NCBI RefSeq assembly: GCF_009857505.1
Contig: NZ_WWCP01000008.1
Span: 99,130 to 163,129 of the forward strand
Reading direction: 5' to 3'
Length of the DNA: 64,000 nucleotides
Origin: Duganella lactea
GTDB taxonomy: Bacteria; Pseudomonadota; Gammaproteobacteria; Burkholderiales; Burkholderiaceae_D
This document shows, one piece after another, positions 1-10,148 of the stretch (position 1 is the first letter of the stretch; every line of letters begins with the position of its first letter). The notes below the pieces were generated by a model. The model did not search any database, had not been told where the DNA came from, and saw only the letters and a program-made list of their open reading frames with translations. The translations under genes were made by a program, and so were the position numbers.

Positions 1-2022
1 ACGGCAGTAAACCGCACGCGGGTCCGGCGACTTGACCGGGCAGGCGAAGGCGTTGGACGAGCCGGCGTTCTTCAGCGGGTCGGCGATGTTGTTCAGCGTC
101 GGCGCCTTGAAGCCGGTGCCATACGAGCCGCGCAGCAGCAGCGCCTGGGTCGGCGTGTAGCGCAGCGCCAGTTTATAGGTGGCCTTGGCCACGTCTTCGC
201 CCAGTTTGCCGCCTTGCGCGGCCTTGCCGGACGAGTCGTAGCTGGTGTTGTGCTTCTCGACCGCGTCGTAGCTGTCGTAGCGCACCGCCGTGGTGGCTTC
301 CAGTTCCTTGGTGACCGGCATCAGCAATTCGGCAAACGCGCCCCAGTTGTTGCGGCTGGCGTCCAGCGCCTGCGAGCCGGTGCCGCCGCCGATTTCGGTG
401 TCGGTCCAGCCCGGGTTGCCGGGGCCGGGGCCCATGGCGATGCGCGACGGATTGTCTTCGTACTTCTGCTTGGTGAAGTCGGCGCCCACCCCCAGTGCGG
501 CGGCGCCGCCGGGCAGTGCGAACGCTTCGCGCGAAGCGTGCGCGCTGACGATGTCGAGCGTCGATTTGGTGTGGCTCAGGTCCTGATGCAGCACCGCCGG
601 GGCGAGCACCGCAGCCGCGCCGGCGCTCGACACGAACGGGTTGTACTTGCCGGTGCGGACCAGTTCTTCGAACTTGTCGCCGCTCATGTAGCCGGCCAGC
701 GCCTTGTCGGTCTGCTTGTTCTGCGAGTGGGTGAAGGCGCCGCCGAGGTCCCAGCCGGCGTAGTTGCTGTCCACGCCCAGCACGAAGTGGACGGCGTCGG
801 TGCGGTATTCGTCGGTACGGCCGCCGGCGTCGGCGCCGCGGTAGTACAGCAGGGCGTCGGTGACGTCGGCGGCGTTGATGCCTTGGCTGGCCAGCAGCGG
901 CGCGACCGAACTGTTGTAGGCGCCGATGTAGCTGTTGTTGACGGTCTTGATTTTGCTGACCGGGTCGGTGCTGAACACGGTCAGCGGTTGCGCGGCCGGC
1001 GCGTAGCGCGCGGTGTTGGTGAATTTCGACAGCACCAGTTCGCTGTAGGCGGTGGTGTCCTTGCCCAGTTTCAGGCTGCCGTTGGCGAACACACTGTCGC
1101 GCTTGAGTTCTGGCAGCAGTTGCACGGTGGCGGCGTAGTCGAAGCGGCAGGCGCCGCCGCGCGAGAAGGTGTTGGCCTGGGTGCAGCCGTTCTTGGTCAG
1201 CAGGTCGGTGTTCAGCACCACGTCGTCCTTGGCGGTCAGCACCTCGACGTTGGCCGGGGTGGAGTTGATGCTGGTCTGCCAGGTGGCGTATGGTTTGCCG
1301 TTTTGACTGAACTTGTGCACGCCGGACTTGGCGAAGTCGCGATCGGCGGCATTCAGCTCTTTCTGCTCGTCGTGGCTGTACGACAGTTGCACGTTGAAGC
1401 CGTCGTCCTCCAGGTTGCCCCAGCCTTTGCTGATCGCGAAGTTGCTGCTCTTGCCGCCGGATTTCTGCGGCGAGTTGTAGGTGCCTTCGACCACCAGCGC
1501 GGTCTGGTTTTTCTTCAGGATGAAGTTGATCACGCCGGCGATCGCGTCGGAGCCGTACAGCGTCGAGGCGCCGTCGGTCAGGATCTCGACACGCTCGACC
1601 GCCGCCAGCGGAATGCTGGCCAGGTTGACCGCGCTGCCGGTGCCGTAGGGCGCCATGCGGCGGCCGTTCAGCAGCACCAGCGTGTACGCGGTGCCGATGG
1701 CGTGGATCGACGCGGTCTGCACGCCGCCGCCGTTGCCGTTGACCGAGGCCGACGAGGTGATGAAGCCCTGCATCGACGGCAGTTGGGCCACCAGGTCGGC
1801 CACGTTCTGCGCGCCGCTCTGTTCGATGTCGGCGCGGCTCAGCGTCTGCACCGGCAGCGAGCCTTCCTTGGCGATCCGCTTGATCGACGAGCCGGTAATT
1901 TCCACGCGGGCGACGACGTCCGCCTCCGCTTGCTGGGCCAGCGCCGCAGCGTGCATGCCGAGCAGCAGGCCGCCAGCACAAACCAGGCGCACCGAACGGG
2001 CCATAACTGTTTCAACCATCAT
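1..2022 (-). CDS. TonB-dependent receptor, N-terminal part (runs off the left edge)
   Basis: Outer-membrane TonB-dependent receptor for energised uptake of a large or scarce substrate. The frame opens at ATG 2022 and stays open to base 1, giving 674 codons without the C-terminal barrel strands. Upstream lies a good ribosome site (GGGAG about 8 bases before the ATG). The protein starts with a signal peptide (MARSVRLVCAGGLLLGMHAA...ALAQ), then a plug domain: VEITGSSIKRI, VADLVAQLPSMQGF, LVLLNGRRMAPYGTG, ERVEILTDGASTLYGSDAIA and GVINFILKK. The stretch near base 100 (LLLRGSYGTGFKAPTLNNIA) is typical of receptor barrels. No obvious TonB box was identified. The substrate cannot be deduced. The nearest upstream DNA holds a possible promoter and a weak Fur-box-like site. 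Family assignment is secure; substrate unknown. Confidence 0.93.
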   Translation of the reverse strand, partial: MMVETVMARSVRLVCAGGLLLGMHAAALAQQAEADVVARVEITGSSIKRIAKEGSLPVQTLSRADIEQSGAQNVADLVAQLPSMQGFITSSASVNGNGGGVQTASIHAIGTAYTLVLLNGRRMAPYGTGSAVNLASIPLAAVERVEILTDGASTLYGSDAIAGVINFILKKNQTALVVEGTYNSPQKSGGKSSNFAISKGWGNLEDDGFNVQLSYSHDEQKELNAADRDFAKSGVHKFSQNGKPYATWQTSINSTPANVEVLTAKDDVVLNTDLLTKNGCTQANTFSRGGACRFDYAATVQLLPELKRDSVFANGSLKLGKDTTAYSELVLSKFTNTARYAPAAQPLTVFSTDPVSKIKTVNNSYIGAYNSSVAPLLASQGINAADVTDALLYYRGADAGGRTDEYRTDAVHFVLGVDSNYAGWDLGGAFTHSQNKQTDKALAGYMSGDKFEELVRTGKYNPFVSSAGAAAVLAPAVLHQDLSHTKSTLDIVSAHASREAFALPGGAAALGVGADFTKQKYEDNPSRIAMGPGPGNPGWTDTEIGGGTGSQALDASRNNWGAFAELLMPVTKELEATTAVRYDSYDAVEKHNTSYDSSGKAAQGGKLGEDVAKATYKLALRYTPTQALLLRGSYGTGFKAPTLNNIADPLKNAGSSNAFACPVKSPDPRAVYCR

Positions 2023-2105
2023 TATTTCTTCTCCCAAAATGAAGCGACGAACAACGCGTGTGTGGCTTTATATTTTTTACAGAGCGTGGATGCTGCTGCC
2101 TTTTC

Positions 2106-2135
2106 ATCAAATCATTTGCGGCGAATAGCTGTCAA
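2106..2135 (-). promoter_or_regulatory. Candidate sigma-70 promoter for the TonB-dependent receptor
   Basis: On the minus strand a perfect -35 hexamer TTGACA (2135-2130) is followed after 18 bases by TTTGAT, a 4/6 match to the -10 box. It lies about 85 bases upstream of the receptor start. Spacing and -35 are good but the -10 is weak, so this is only a candidate. Confidence 0.35.
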
Positions 2136-2324
2136 TGTGGAAACCCTTACGGGACTGCCCCAGAGGCAAAGAATTGTTTTTTTGAAATGTTGCGCTAATT
2201 TTGCCCAAGCAAGCGCTCTAATTTGGTGCGTATTCTCTTGGGAACGATGGAAAGATTGTCCGGAGGGTAAAAATGAGGCAAAAGTATGGCAGCAAGTTAT
2301 TGCAACGCACCAATGTGGTGATTG

Positions 2325-2343
2325 ATAACGATAATGAATCTAC
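2325..2343. promoter_or_regulatory. Weak Fur-box-like site
   Basis: The 19 bases beginning GATAACGATAATGAATC match the classical Fur consensus at about 14 of 19 positions by eye, with two of the three hexamers nearly perfect. It lies about 300 bases upstream of the receptor and about 180 bases upstream of the DedA gene, far for direct repression of either. Candidate only. Confidence 0.25.
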
Positions 2344-2520
2344 TGCCATACTGAGACACCGCGTTGCATTGATGCCACAAACGACCCGGCCTGGCCGAAA
2401 GTGGTGCCCGACTTGGATGCGCCGAGTTCAAATTTAATCCGACTTAGCGTGGGGGATGAATGGGTGGATGCTCAGTGACACCGGTCCACGGTTAATCGGT
2501 TTTTAAGTTAAGATATCCGG

Positions 2521-3471
2521 ATGGCGAATTTAATCCTTCTGCTTCAAGAATATGGCGTGCTGATCGTGTTCGGCATCGTGCTGATCGAACAACTCGGCAT
2601 GCCCATTCCCGCGTTTCCGCTGTTGATCGTGGCCGGCGCCATGTCGGTCGACGGCGACACGCACTGGAGCGCCGTGCTGGCGGTGGCCATGCTGGCCTGC
2701 CTGATCAGTGACACCTTCTGGTATCGCGCCGGGCGTTTCTACGGCAAGCGCATCCTCAAGCTACTGTGCAAGATTTCGCTGTCGCCCGATTACTGCGTCA
2801 GCCAGACCGAGGACAATTTCAAGCGCTGGGGCCCGAAGGCGATGATCGTCGCCAAGTTCATTCCTGGTTTTAACGTGATCGCGCCGCCGCTGGCCGGCGC
2901 CATGGGCACGCGGCCGGGCACCTTCCTGTGCTTCAGCGTGATGGGTTCGACCCTGTGGGCCGGCACCGGCATCGGCATCGGCGCCTTCTTCCATACCAGT
3001 GTCGACCAGTTGCTGGATATTCTGAGCACCATGGGCACCACCGCGCTGATCGTGCTGGCCGTGCTGCTGTCGCTGTTCGTCGCCTTTAAATATGTCGAGC
3101 GCAAGCGGTTCCGCCAGTCGGTGGATGTCGAACGGATCACCATCGACGATTTCAAGCAGATGATGGAGCAGGGCCATGAGCCGATTTTGGTTGATGCCCG
3201 CAGCGCCACCGCGCAGATGCTGGACCCGGCCGTGCCGGGCGCCGTGCTGTTCAACGGCGGCGACTTGAATGCCCAGATCGTCGGACTGGACAAGGGGCGG
3301 CACATCATCGTCTACTGCAGCTGCCCGAACGACGTGACCGCCGCACATGTGGCCAAGAGCCTGATCGGGCAGGGCTACCATCTGGCTCGTCCGCTGCATG
3401 GCGGGCTGGAGGCGTGGAACGCCGCCTTCCGCCGCGAGAGCCAGAGCGAAAACAACACCGCCTCCGCCTGA
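2521..3471 (+). CDS. DedA-family membrane protein fused to a C-terminal rhodanese domain
   Basis: A 316-residue fusion. Residues 1-190 are a DedA/VTT (SNARE-associated) domain: hydrophobic helices, VLIEQLGMPIPAFPLLIVAG near the N-terminus, and the conserved FIPGFNVIAPPLAGAMG around residue 113. DedA proteins act as inner-membrane lipid or proton-coupled transporters needed for envelope integrity. Residues ~205-305 form a cytoplasmic rhodanese domain (ILVDARS, IIVYCSCPNDVTAAHVA, LHGGLEAW) with the usual active-site cysteine position in the loop CSCPND. DedA-rhodanese fusions are known in betaproteobacteria. The substrate of the rhodanese part is unknown. The start is a plain ATG with a weak ribosome site. 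It stands alone upstream of glk, separated by a palindromic repeat. Confidence 0.9.
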   Translation: MANLILLLQEYGVLIVFGIVLIEQLGMPIPAFPLLIVAGAMSVDGDTHWSAVLAVAMLACLISDTFWYRAGRFYGKRILKLLCKISLSPDYCVSQTEDNFKRWGPKAMIVAKFIPGFNVIAPPLAGAMGTRPGTFLCFSVMGSTLWAGTGIGIGAFFHTSVDQLLDILSTMGTTALIVLAVLLSLFVAFKYVERKRFRQSVDVERITIDDFKQMMEQGHEPILVDARSATAQMLDPAVPGAVLFNGGDLNAQIVGLDKGRHIIVYCSCPNDVTAAHVAKSLIGQGYHLARPLHGGLEAWNAAFRRESQSENNTASA

Positions 3472-3496
3472 AACCTGCATCATTCCCGCTCAGCAT

Positions 3497-3521
3497 GGAT
3501 TCCCGCTTGCGCGGGAATGAC
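3497..3521. repeat. Dispersed palindromic repeat, copy 1
   Basis: Core ATTCCCGC-TTGC-GCGGGAAT (3499-3518) flanked by GG on one side and GAC on the other. It lies just after the DedA-rhodanese stop. The same core occurs near 25021, 32442 and 35051. As RNA it would fold into an 8-bp hairpin; there is no T run, so a terminator role is doubtful. Confidence 0.75.
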
Positions 3522-3684
3522 GTGCTGGTGTGCCCTGGAGCTTTATCTGTTTGGTAGTCATACTACGTAAGAAAACTCCTGATTCGCTAATTTTCCTGTG
3601 AATCTGTACTAAAACTACAAACTTCCGCTTGCTAGTGATGGCAAAAATACCTTAAGCTTAAGCCTCAACTATTCTCGATCCATC

Positions 3685-4710
3685 ATGACTGCTCACTCCG
3701 TACAAACGCCTCCCTCCCTGAGTACCGTTTTCCCTGGCGGCCCGCGTCTGCTGGCGGATGTGGGCGGCACCAACGCGCGCTTTGCGCTGGAAACCGCGCC
3801 CGGCAAGATTGACGCGATCGACGTGCTGGCCTGCGCCGACTACCCGACCCTGGCCGCCGCCCTGGTGGCGTATCTGGCCTCACCCATCGTCGCCCAGACG
3901 GGCGTGACCGGCATCCGCAACGGCGCCATCGCCATTGCCAATCCGGTCACCGGTGACATGGTGCGCATGACCAATCACCACTGGGAATTCTCGATCGAGG
4001 CGCTGCGCCGCGAGGTCAACTTCGACACCCTGGTGGTGGTCAACGATTTCACTGCGCTGGCCAGCTCGTTGCCGCAACTGTCGGCGGCGCAGAAACATCA
4101 GGTGGGCGGCGGCGTTGGCGTGCCGGGCACGCCACTGGGCCTGATCGGCGCCGGCACCGGTCTCGGCGTATCCGGCCTGATTCCGGGCAAGGAGGGCTGG
4201 ACCGCGTTGCTGAGTGAGGGCGGTCATGTGACGTTCTCGCCGGCCAATCCAACCGAAGTGGCGATCCTGCAATTTGCCTGGAAAGAATTCGACCATGTGT
4301 CGGCCGAGCGGCTGATGTCCGGCGCCGGCATTGAACTGATCTATCGCGCCCTGGCCGATTTCAGCGGCGCGCCGGCCGAAAAGCTGAGCGCGGCGGAAAT
4401 CTCGCGCCGCGCGCTGACCGGCGAATGCGCGTTGTGCGACGACGTGGTGGAAGCATTCTGCTGCATGCTGGGTACCATCGCCGGCAATATCGCCGTGACG
4501 CTCGGCGCGCAGGGTGGCGTTTATATTGGCGGCGGCATCGTGCCCAAGCTGGGGCAGCGCTTCGACCGCTCCGGTTTTCGCGCCCGCTTCGAGGCCAAGG
4601 GCCGCTTCCAGCACTATTTGTCCGCCGTGCCGACCTGGGTGATCACGGCGGAATATCCGGCGTTTGTTGGTGTTTCGGCGATTTTATCGGAGAGACTTGC
4701 CTCCGCGTAA
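3685..4710 (+). CDS. glk: Glucokinase
   Basis: Phosphorylates glucose to glucose-6-phosphate with ATP at the entry of Entner-Doudoroff/glycolytic metabolism; cytoplasmic. The 341 residues carry the marks of the bacterial Glk (non-ROK) family: phosphate-binding LLADVGGTNARFAL at residue ~21, VVNDFTALASSLPQL with the catalytic aspartate, GAGTGLGVSGLIP, EGGHVTFSP, the ERLMSGAGIELIYRAL segment and a C-terminal IGGGIVPKL. Length is close to the family norm of ~320-340 with a short N-terminal extension. The ribosome site is weak. No other sugar-catabolic genes lie beside it, unlike clusters with zwf-pgl-edd; it appears monocistronic. Confidence 0.95.
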   Translation: MTAHSVQTPPSLSTVFPGGPRLLADVGGTNARFALETAPGKIDAIDVLACADYPTLAAALVAYLASPIVAQTGVTGIRNGAIAIANPVTGDMVRMTNHHWEFSIEALRREVNFDTLVVVNDFTALASSLPQLSAAQKHQVGGGVGVPGTPLGLIGAGTGLGVSGLIPGKEGWTALLSEGGHVTFSPANPTEVAILQFAWKEFDHVSAERLMSGAGIELIYRALADFSGAPAEKLSAAEISRRALTGECALCDDVVEAFCCMLGTIAGNIAVTLGAQGGVYIGGGIVPKLGQRFDRSGFRARFEAKGRFQHYLSAVPTWVITAEYPAFVGVSAILSERLASA

Positions 4711-4953
4711 GCTCAATTACATTTCGATGACGTTGAAATGCGCGTTTTGTGGTTTTATCAGGTACAATTCGCGGTGTTGGATGAAACGTCTGGCTTCCTG
4801 CCCACTTTTCACGTAGAAAGCAACGGTCTTGGCCGTTGCCGGCATGTCCCTCTCTCCCGCCGGGTGCGCATAGGCCTTGGCGTCGGAAAAGCAGCTTCAG
4901 CGAGTACTCCCGCCAGCCTCACTGAGTGTGATTGATTTCTTTCGATTTTGCTT

Positions 4954-5670
4954 ATGGATAATCTTGAGGCTAAAAAAGTCCTCGAAACCGCCTTGCTATG
5001 CGCTCGTGAGCCGTTATCGATCCACAGTCTGAAGAAGCTGTTTGTCGAACTGGATGACCAGGACCGGCCGCTCGGACCCGGTGTCAGCAGCGACACGATC
5101 AAGGAATTGCTGGAAGAACTGCGGCTGGACTGGGCCGGCAAGGGGGTGGAAGTGGTCAGCCTGTCGAGTGGCTGGCGTTTCCAGAGCCGTCCGGAGATGA
5201 AGCTGTACCTGGATCGGCTGAGCCCGGAAAAACCGCCGAAATATTCGCGGGCGACGCTGGAAACACTGGCGATCATCGCCTACCGCCAGCCGGTCACCCG
5301 GGGCGACATTGAGGAAATACGCGGCGTTGCCGTTAATTCGCAGACGATCAAGATGCTGGAAGACCGTGGTTGGGTGGATGCCATCGGTCATCGAGACGTT
5401 GTCGGGCGCCCGGCCTTGCTGGGCACCACCAAGCAGTTTTTGGATGATTTGGGCTTGAATTCGCTGTCCCAGTTGCCGCCGTTGCAGCAAATCAGTGATG
5501 GTCAGAACGCTATGGAAACCCTGGAAGCGGCTCTGCAAGAGAACTTTGAGAAGGCTGCGCAGCAGGACGGCGCTAGCGAGCAAGAAGAAATAGTGCAAGA
5601 ACAAGGCCCCGCGCCAGATTTAACGGTTGACGCAGAGCACAACCAAGAAACGAATAATGAACAAACCTGA
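4954..5670 (+). CDS. scpB: Segregation and condensation protein B
   Basis: Subunit of the SMC-ScpA-ScpB condensin that compacts and segregates the chromosome. From ATG 4954 the protein is 238 residues with tandem winged-helix domains: [18 protein letters not shown] near the start, then [29 protein letters not shown] and [20 protein letters not shown], the most conserved ScpB stretch. The C-terminal 60 residues are acidic and glutamine-rich. A TTG six bases upstream is possible but ATG is preferred. Its end overlaps the preferred rluB start by 14 bases, a pairing conserved in many bacteria and consistent with translational coupling. scpA is not present in the window. Confidence 0.94.
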   Translation: MDNLEAKKVLETALLCAREPLSIHSLKKLFVELDDQDRPLGPGVSSDTIKELLEELRLDWAGKGVEVVSLSSGWRFQSRPEMKLYLDRLSPEKPPKYSRATLETLAIIAYRQPVTRGDIEEIRGVAVNSQTIKMLEDRGWVDAIGHRDVVGRPALLGTTKQFLDDLGLNSLSQLPPLQQISDGQNAMETLEAALQENFEKAAQQDGASEQEEIVQEQGPAPDLTVDAEHNQETNNEQT

Positions 5671-7813
5671 TACCCCTGAGACGAACGACGCAGCCGCGGC
5701 CGACGTGGTCGCCAAGCCTAAGCGCCGTACCAAAGCCCAGATTGAGGCTGATCATGCCGCTGTTGCCGCCGCCGGCGAAGCGCCTGTGGCCAAGCCCAAA
5801 GCCAAGCTGAAGGCCAAGGCTGAAACCAGCGAGGCGGTCGCCGCCAACACGCTGGCGCCAGTGAAGAAAACGCGCGCCAAGAAGGCCGATGCCGAAGCTG
5901 CGTCAGCCGCCCCAGCCGTGGAGGGTGAGGCGCCAGCCGCCAAGCCGGTCAAGCCGCGCGCCAGGAAGGTTGCGCCGGTCGCTGAAGCGGCGGTGGTCGA
6001 GGCGCCGCTGACGGCGGCCGCACCGGCCCCGGCCGCCGTGGTGGCAGAGGGTGGTGTGGAACGTCAGCCGCGTCCACGTGGTCCGCGCCAGATGCGCGAA
6101 CAGCGCGCGCTGCGTGAAGCAACCCGCCCTGAGCCAGTGGTCGTGGCCGAGGCGGCGCCAGCGGTGATTTCGGCGGAAGAGGGCGTGAGCCCGGCCGCTG
6201 CCGCACGCGAAGCCAAGCCGCGCCATGAACAGCGCAACGGTCAGCGTACTGGCAAGAACAACAAGGGCAAGAATGGCAAGCAGCGCGGTGGTCAGCAGGC
6301 CGGCGTCGCCAAGGGTAATGATGCCGACGCCGCCTTTTCCTACGTCACATCGGACGCGTTCGACGCGGACGAGGGTAAAGGCCGCCAGCCAGCCAAGGCG
6401 GTGCGCCGCGACCTGACCTCGGACGACGACGCGCCGAAGCTGCACAAAGTGCTGGCCGAGGCCGGCCTGGGTTCGCGCCGCGACATGGAAGAATTGATCG
6501 TTTCCGGCCGCGTATCGGTCAACGGCGAGCCGGCCCACATCGGCCAGCGCATTCTGCCGACCGATGCGGTGCGCATCAACGGCAAGCTGATCCAGCGCCG
6601 CGTGAGCAAAAAGCCGCCGCGCGTGCTGATTTACCACAAGCCGGCCGGCGAAATCGTCTCGATGGACGATCCGGAAGGCCGCCCATCGGTATTCGACCGC
6701 CTGCCGACCATGAAGGCCGGCAAGTGGCTGGCCGTTGGTCGCCTGGACTTCAACACCGAAGGTCTGCTGCTGTTCACCACCTCCGGTGATCTGGCCAACC
6801 GCCTGATGCACCCGCGCTACGGTATCGACCGTGAATACGCGGTGCGCACGCTGGGCGTGCTGGAAGAAGGCATGCGCCAGAAGCTGTTGGCCGGCGTGGA
6901 GCTGGAAGACGGCGTGGCGCAGTTCTCGAAAATCGCCGATGGCGGTGGCGAGGGCATCAACAAGTGGTATCGCGTGATCATTGGCGAAGGTCGTAACCGC
7001 GAGGTGCGCCGCATGTTCGAGGCGATCGGCCTGACCGTCTCGCGCCTGATCCGTACCCGTTACGGCGCCATGACGCTGCCGAGTAGCCTGAAGCGCGGTC
7101 GTTGGGAGGAGATGGAAGAGAACGCGGTGCGCGGCCTGATGGCGGCGTACAGCGTCGAGAAGAAGGCTGCGCCCGCGCAGCCGGCCGCCAAAGCGCAGCA
7201 GCAAGCCAAGCCGGCGCAGAACAAAGGTCCGGAAAAACGTGGCCGCAATGGTAATCCGAATGGCAACCGTGATCAGCACGCTGAGCGCGCCGAGCGTCGC
7301 GACGAGCGTGATTTCGATGACGACGACGAAGACGACGATAATGAGCCGAACTTCAATCGCGCCGACCTGAGCAACGCCAACGCACTGCCGTTCGCCAAGG
7401 TTCCACGCAATGGCGGCCGTGGTCAGGGCGGTGGTTTTGGTGGCAACGGCGGCGGTACTGGTAACCGTGGCGGCAAAGGCCGTCAGGGCCAAGGTCAGGG
7501 TGGCGGTCAGACGTCGAGCCGTCCGGGTGGTCGTCCGCAAGGTATCGGCGCGTATGCCGGTGGCCGTCCGCTGGGTGAGGGGCCGGCGCCGCGCGCGCAG
7601 GGCCAGGGTGGTCGTGGGCAAGGCCAGGGGCAAGGACAAGGCCAGGGGCAAGCCCGTGGTCAGCAGTCCAAAGGCCCGGGTCGTGGCCCGCGTCAGCCGG
7701 ACCCGCTGCAAACCACGTTCGGTTTCGGCGCCGCCAGCGGTGCGCCGCGGCGTGGTCAGCCGCCGCGTGGCGGCGCCGCCGATCATGGTATGCCGCGTCG
7801 CCGCAAGGGCTGA
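5657..7813 (+). CDS. rluB: 23S rRNA pseudouridine synthase RluB with long N- and C-terminal extensions
   Basis: Isomerises U2605 of 23S rRNA to pseudouridine (by homology to E. coli RluB). ATG 5657 gives 718 residues; an in-frame TTG lies at 5627. The conserved centre has an S4 RNA-binding domain from ~residue 262 ([20 protein letters not shown]) and the RsuA/RluB catalytic domain with [20 protein letters not shown] (catalytic Asp ~364) and [16 protein letters not shown]. Around it are ~260 residues of Lys/Ala/Pro-rich N-terminal sequence and ~220 C-terminal residues: an acidic patch ([13 protein letters not shown]), then Gly/Gln/Arg-rich sequence ending in GQ and RG repeats. E. coli RluB has about 290 residues. 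The tails look like disordered RNA-binding regions; extended RluB proteins are known in Burkholderiales. Confidence 0.93.
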   Translation: MNKPDTPETNDAAAADVVAKPKRRTKAQIEADHAAVAAAGEAPVAKPKAKLKAKAETSEAVAANTLAPVKKTRAKKADAEAASAAPAVEGEAPAAKPVKPRARKVAPVAEAAVVEAPLTAAAPAPAAVVAEGGVERQPRPRGPRQMREQRALREATRPEPVVVAEAAPAVISAEEGVSPAAAAREAKPRHEQRNGQRTGKNNKGKNGKQRGGQQAGVAKGNDADAAFSYVTSDAFDADEGKGRQPAKAVRRDLTSDDDAPKLHKVLAEAGLGSRRDMEELIVSGRVSVNGEPAHIGQRILPTDAVRINGKLIQRRVSKKPPRVLIYHKPAGEIVSMDDPEGRPSVFDRLPTMKAGKWLAVGRLDFNTEGLLLFTTSGDLANRLMHPRYGIDREYAVRTLGVLEEGMRQKLLAGVELEDGVAQFSKIADGGGEGINKWYRVIIGEGRNREVRRMFEAIGLTVSRLIRTRYGAMTLPSSLKRGRWEEMEENAVRGLMAAYSVEKKAAPAQPAAKAQQQAKPAQNKGPEKRGRNGNPNGNRDQHAERAERRDERDFDDDDEDDDNEPNFNRADLSNANALPFAKVPRNGGRGQGGGFGGNGGGTGNRGGKGRQGQGQGGGQTSSRPGGRPQGIGAYAGGRPLGEGPAPRAQGQGGRGQGQGQGQGQGQARGQQSKGPGRGPRQPDPLQTTFGFGAASGAPRRGQPPRGGAADHGMPRRRKG

Positions 7814-7862
7814 TCAGGCAGCTTTCGCCTTGTTGTAAGTCTGCCATGCCGCCCGTGCGGCA

Positions 7863-7891
7863 TTGCAGCGGACTTCATATAAGGTTATAAT
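7863..7891 (+). promoter_or_regulatory. Sigma-70 promoter of the rimP-nusA-infB operon
   Basis: TTGCAG (7863-7868), a 17-base spacer, and a perfect TATAAT (7886-7891). Transcription would start near 7898, just where the structured leader begins. This is one of the best promoter matches in the window. Confidence 0.75.
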
Positions 7892-7897
7892 ATCCAG

Positions 7898-8051
7898 CCT
7901 AGTAGAAGTTCCAGATTGCGCAGTCCGCTCCGGAACTCTTCATCTGGCTAGGTGTTTTAGAAAGATGGGCAGATGCCCATTTTTTTTTTGTTGAACCGTT
8001 TTGAACGGCCTGTTGTGCACCAAATTAACAGGTCTTGAACTGGAGAATTTC
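7898..8051 (+). promoter_or_regulatory. Structured 5' leader of the rimP operon (attenuator-like)
   Basis: Between promoter and rimP the RNA can form nested helices CCTAG (7898-7902)/CTAGG (7948-7952) and CCAGAT (7911-7916)/ATCTGG (7942-7947). A competing helix, AGTTCC (7907-7912)/GGAACT (7932-7937), shares bases with the second. Then follows an intrinsic terminator (7965-7989) placed before the first gene. Terminator-containing rimP leaders are described in other proteobacteria; whether this one belongs to that family needs a covariance search. The layout suggests attenuation of the rimP-nusA-infB operon, plausibly autoregulated by NusA. Confidence 0.55.
7965..7989 (+). terminator. Intrinsic terminator in the rimP leader
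   Basis: ATGGGC (7965-7970), loop AGAT, GCCCAT (7975-7980), followed by nine T residues (7981-7989). It sits upstream of rimP, so it either ends rluB read-through or attenuates the operon. Confidence 0.8.
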
Positions 8052-10102
<2,051 letters not shown>

Positions 10103-10148
10103 TTTGATTATTTTTATCATCTCCGCGACACATAGAAAAGAGGACTGA

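Larger units (their letters stand above)
2023..2520. other. Intergenic regulatory region between receptor and DedA gene
   Basis: About 500 bases without a convincing gene, less GC-rich than the flanks, lying between two divergent genes. It holds the candidate receptor promoter (2106-2135), a 9-base inverted repeat TTGGTGCGT (2223-2231) / ACGCACCAA (2306-2314), a small dyad CACCA-ATG-TGGTG overlapping its right arm, and a Fur-box-like stretch at 2325-2343. Frames crossing it are extensions of reading frames antisense to the receptor. Confidence 0.5.

Noticed and set aside
173..1981. A 602-codon minus-strand frame overlapping the receptor
   Set aside because: It is in another frame than the plug-domain protein and its translation is Arg/Gln-rich noise; the receptor frame runs open to base 1.
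2289..2306. Sigma-54-like TGGCA...TTGCA upstream of the DedA gene
   Set aside because: The spacing between GG and GC is 12 bases instead of the required 10.
4738..4935. A 65-codon frame between glk and scpB
   Set aside because: No ribosome site, no recognisable features, and codon composition unlike the neighbours.
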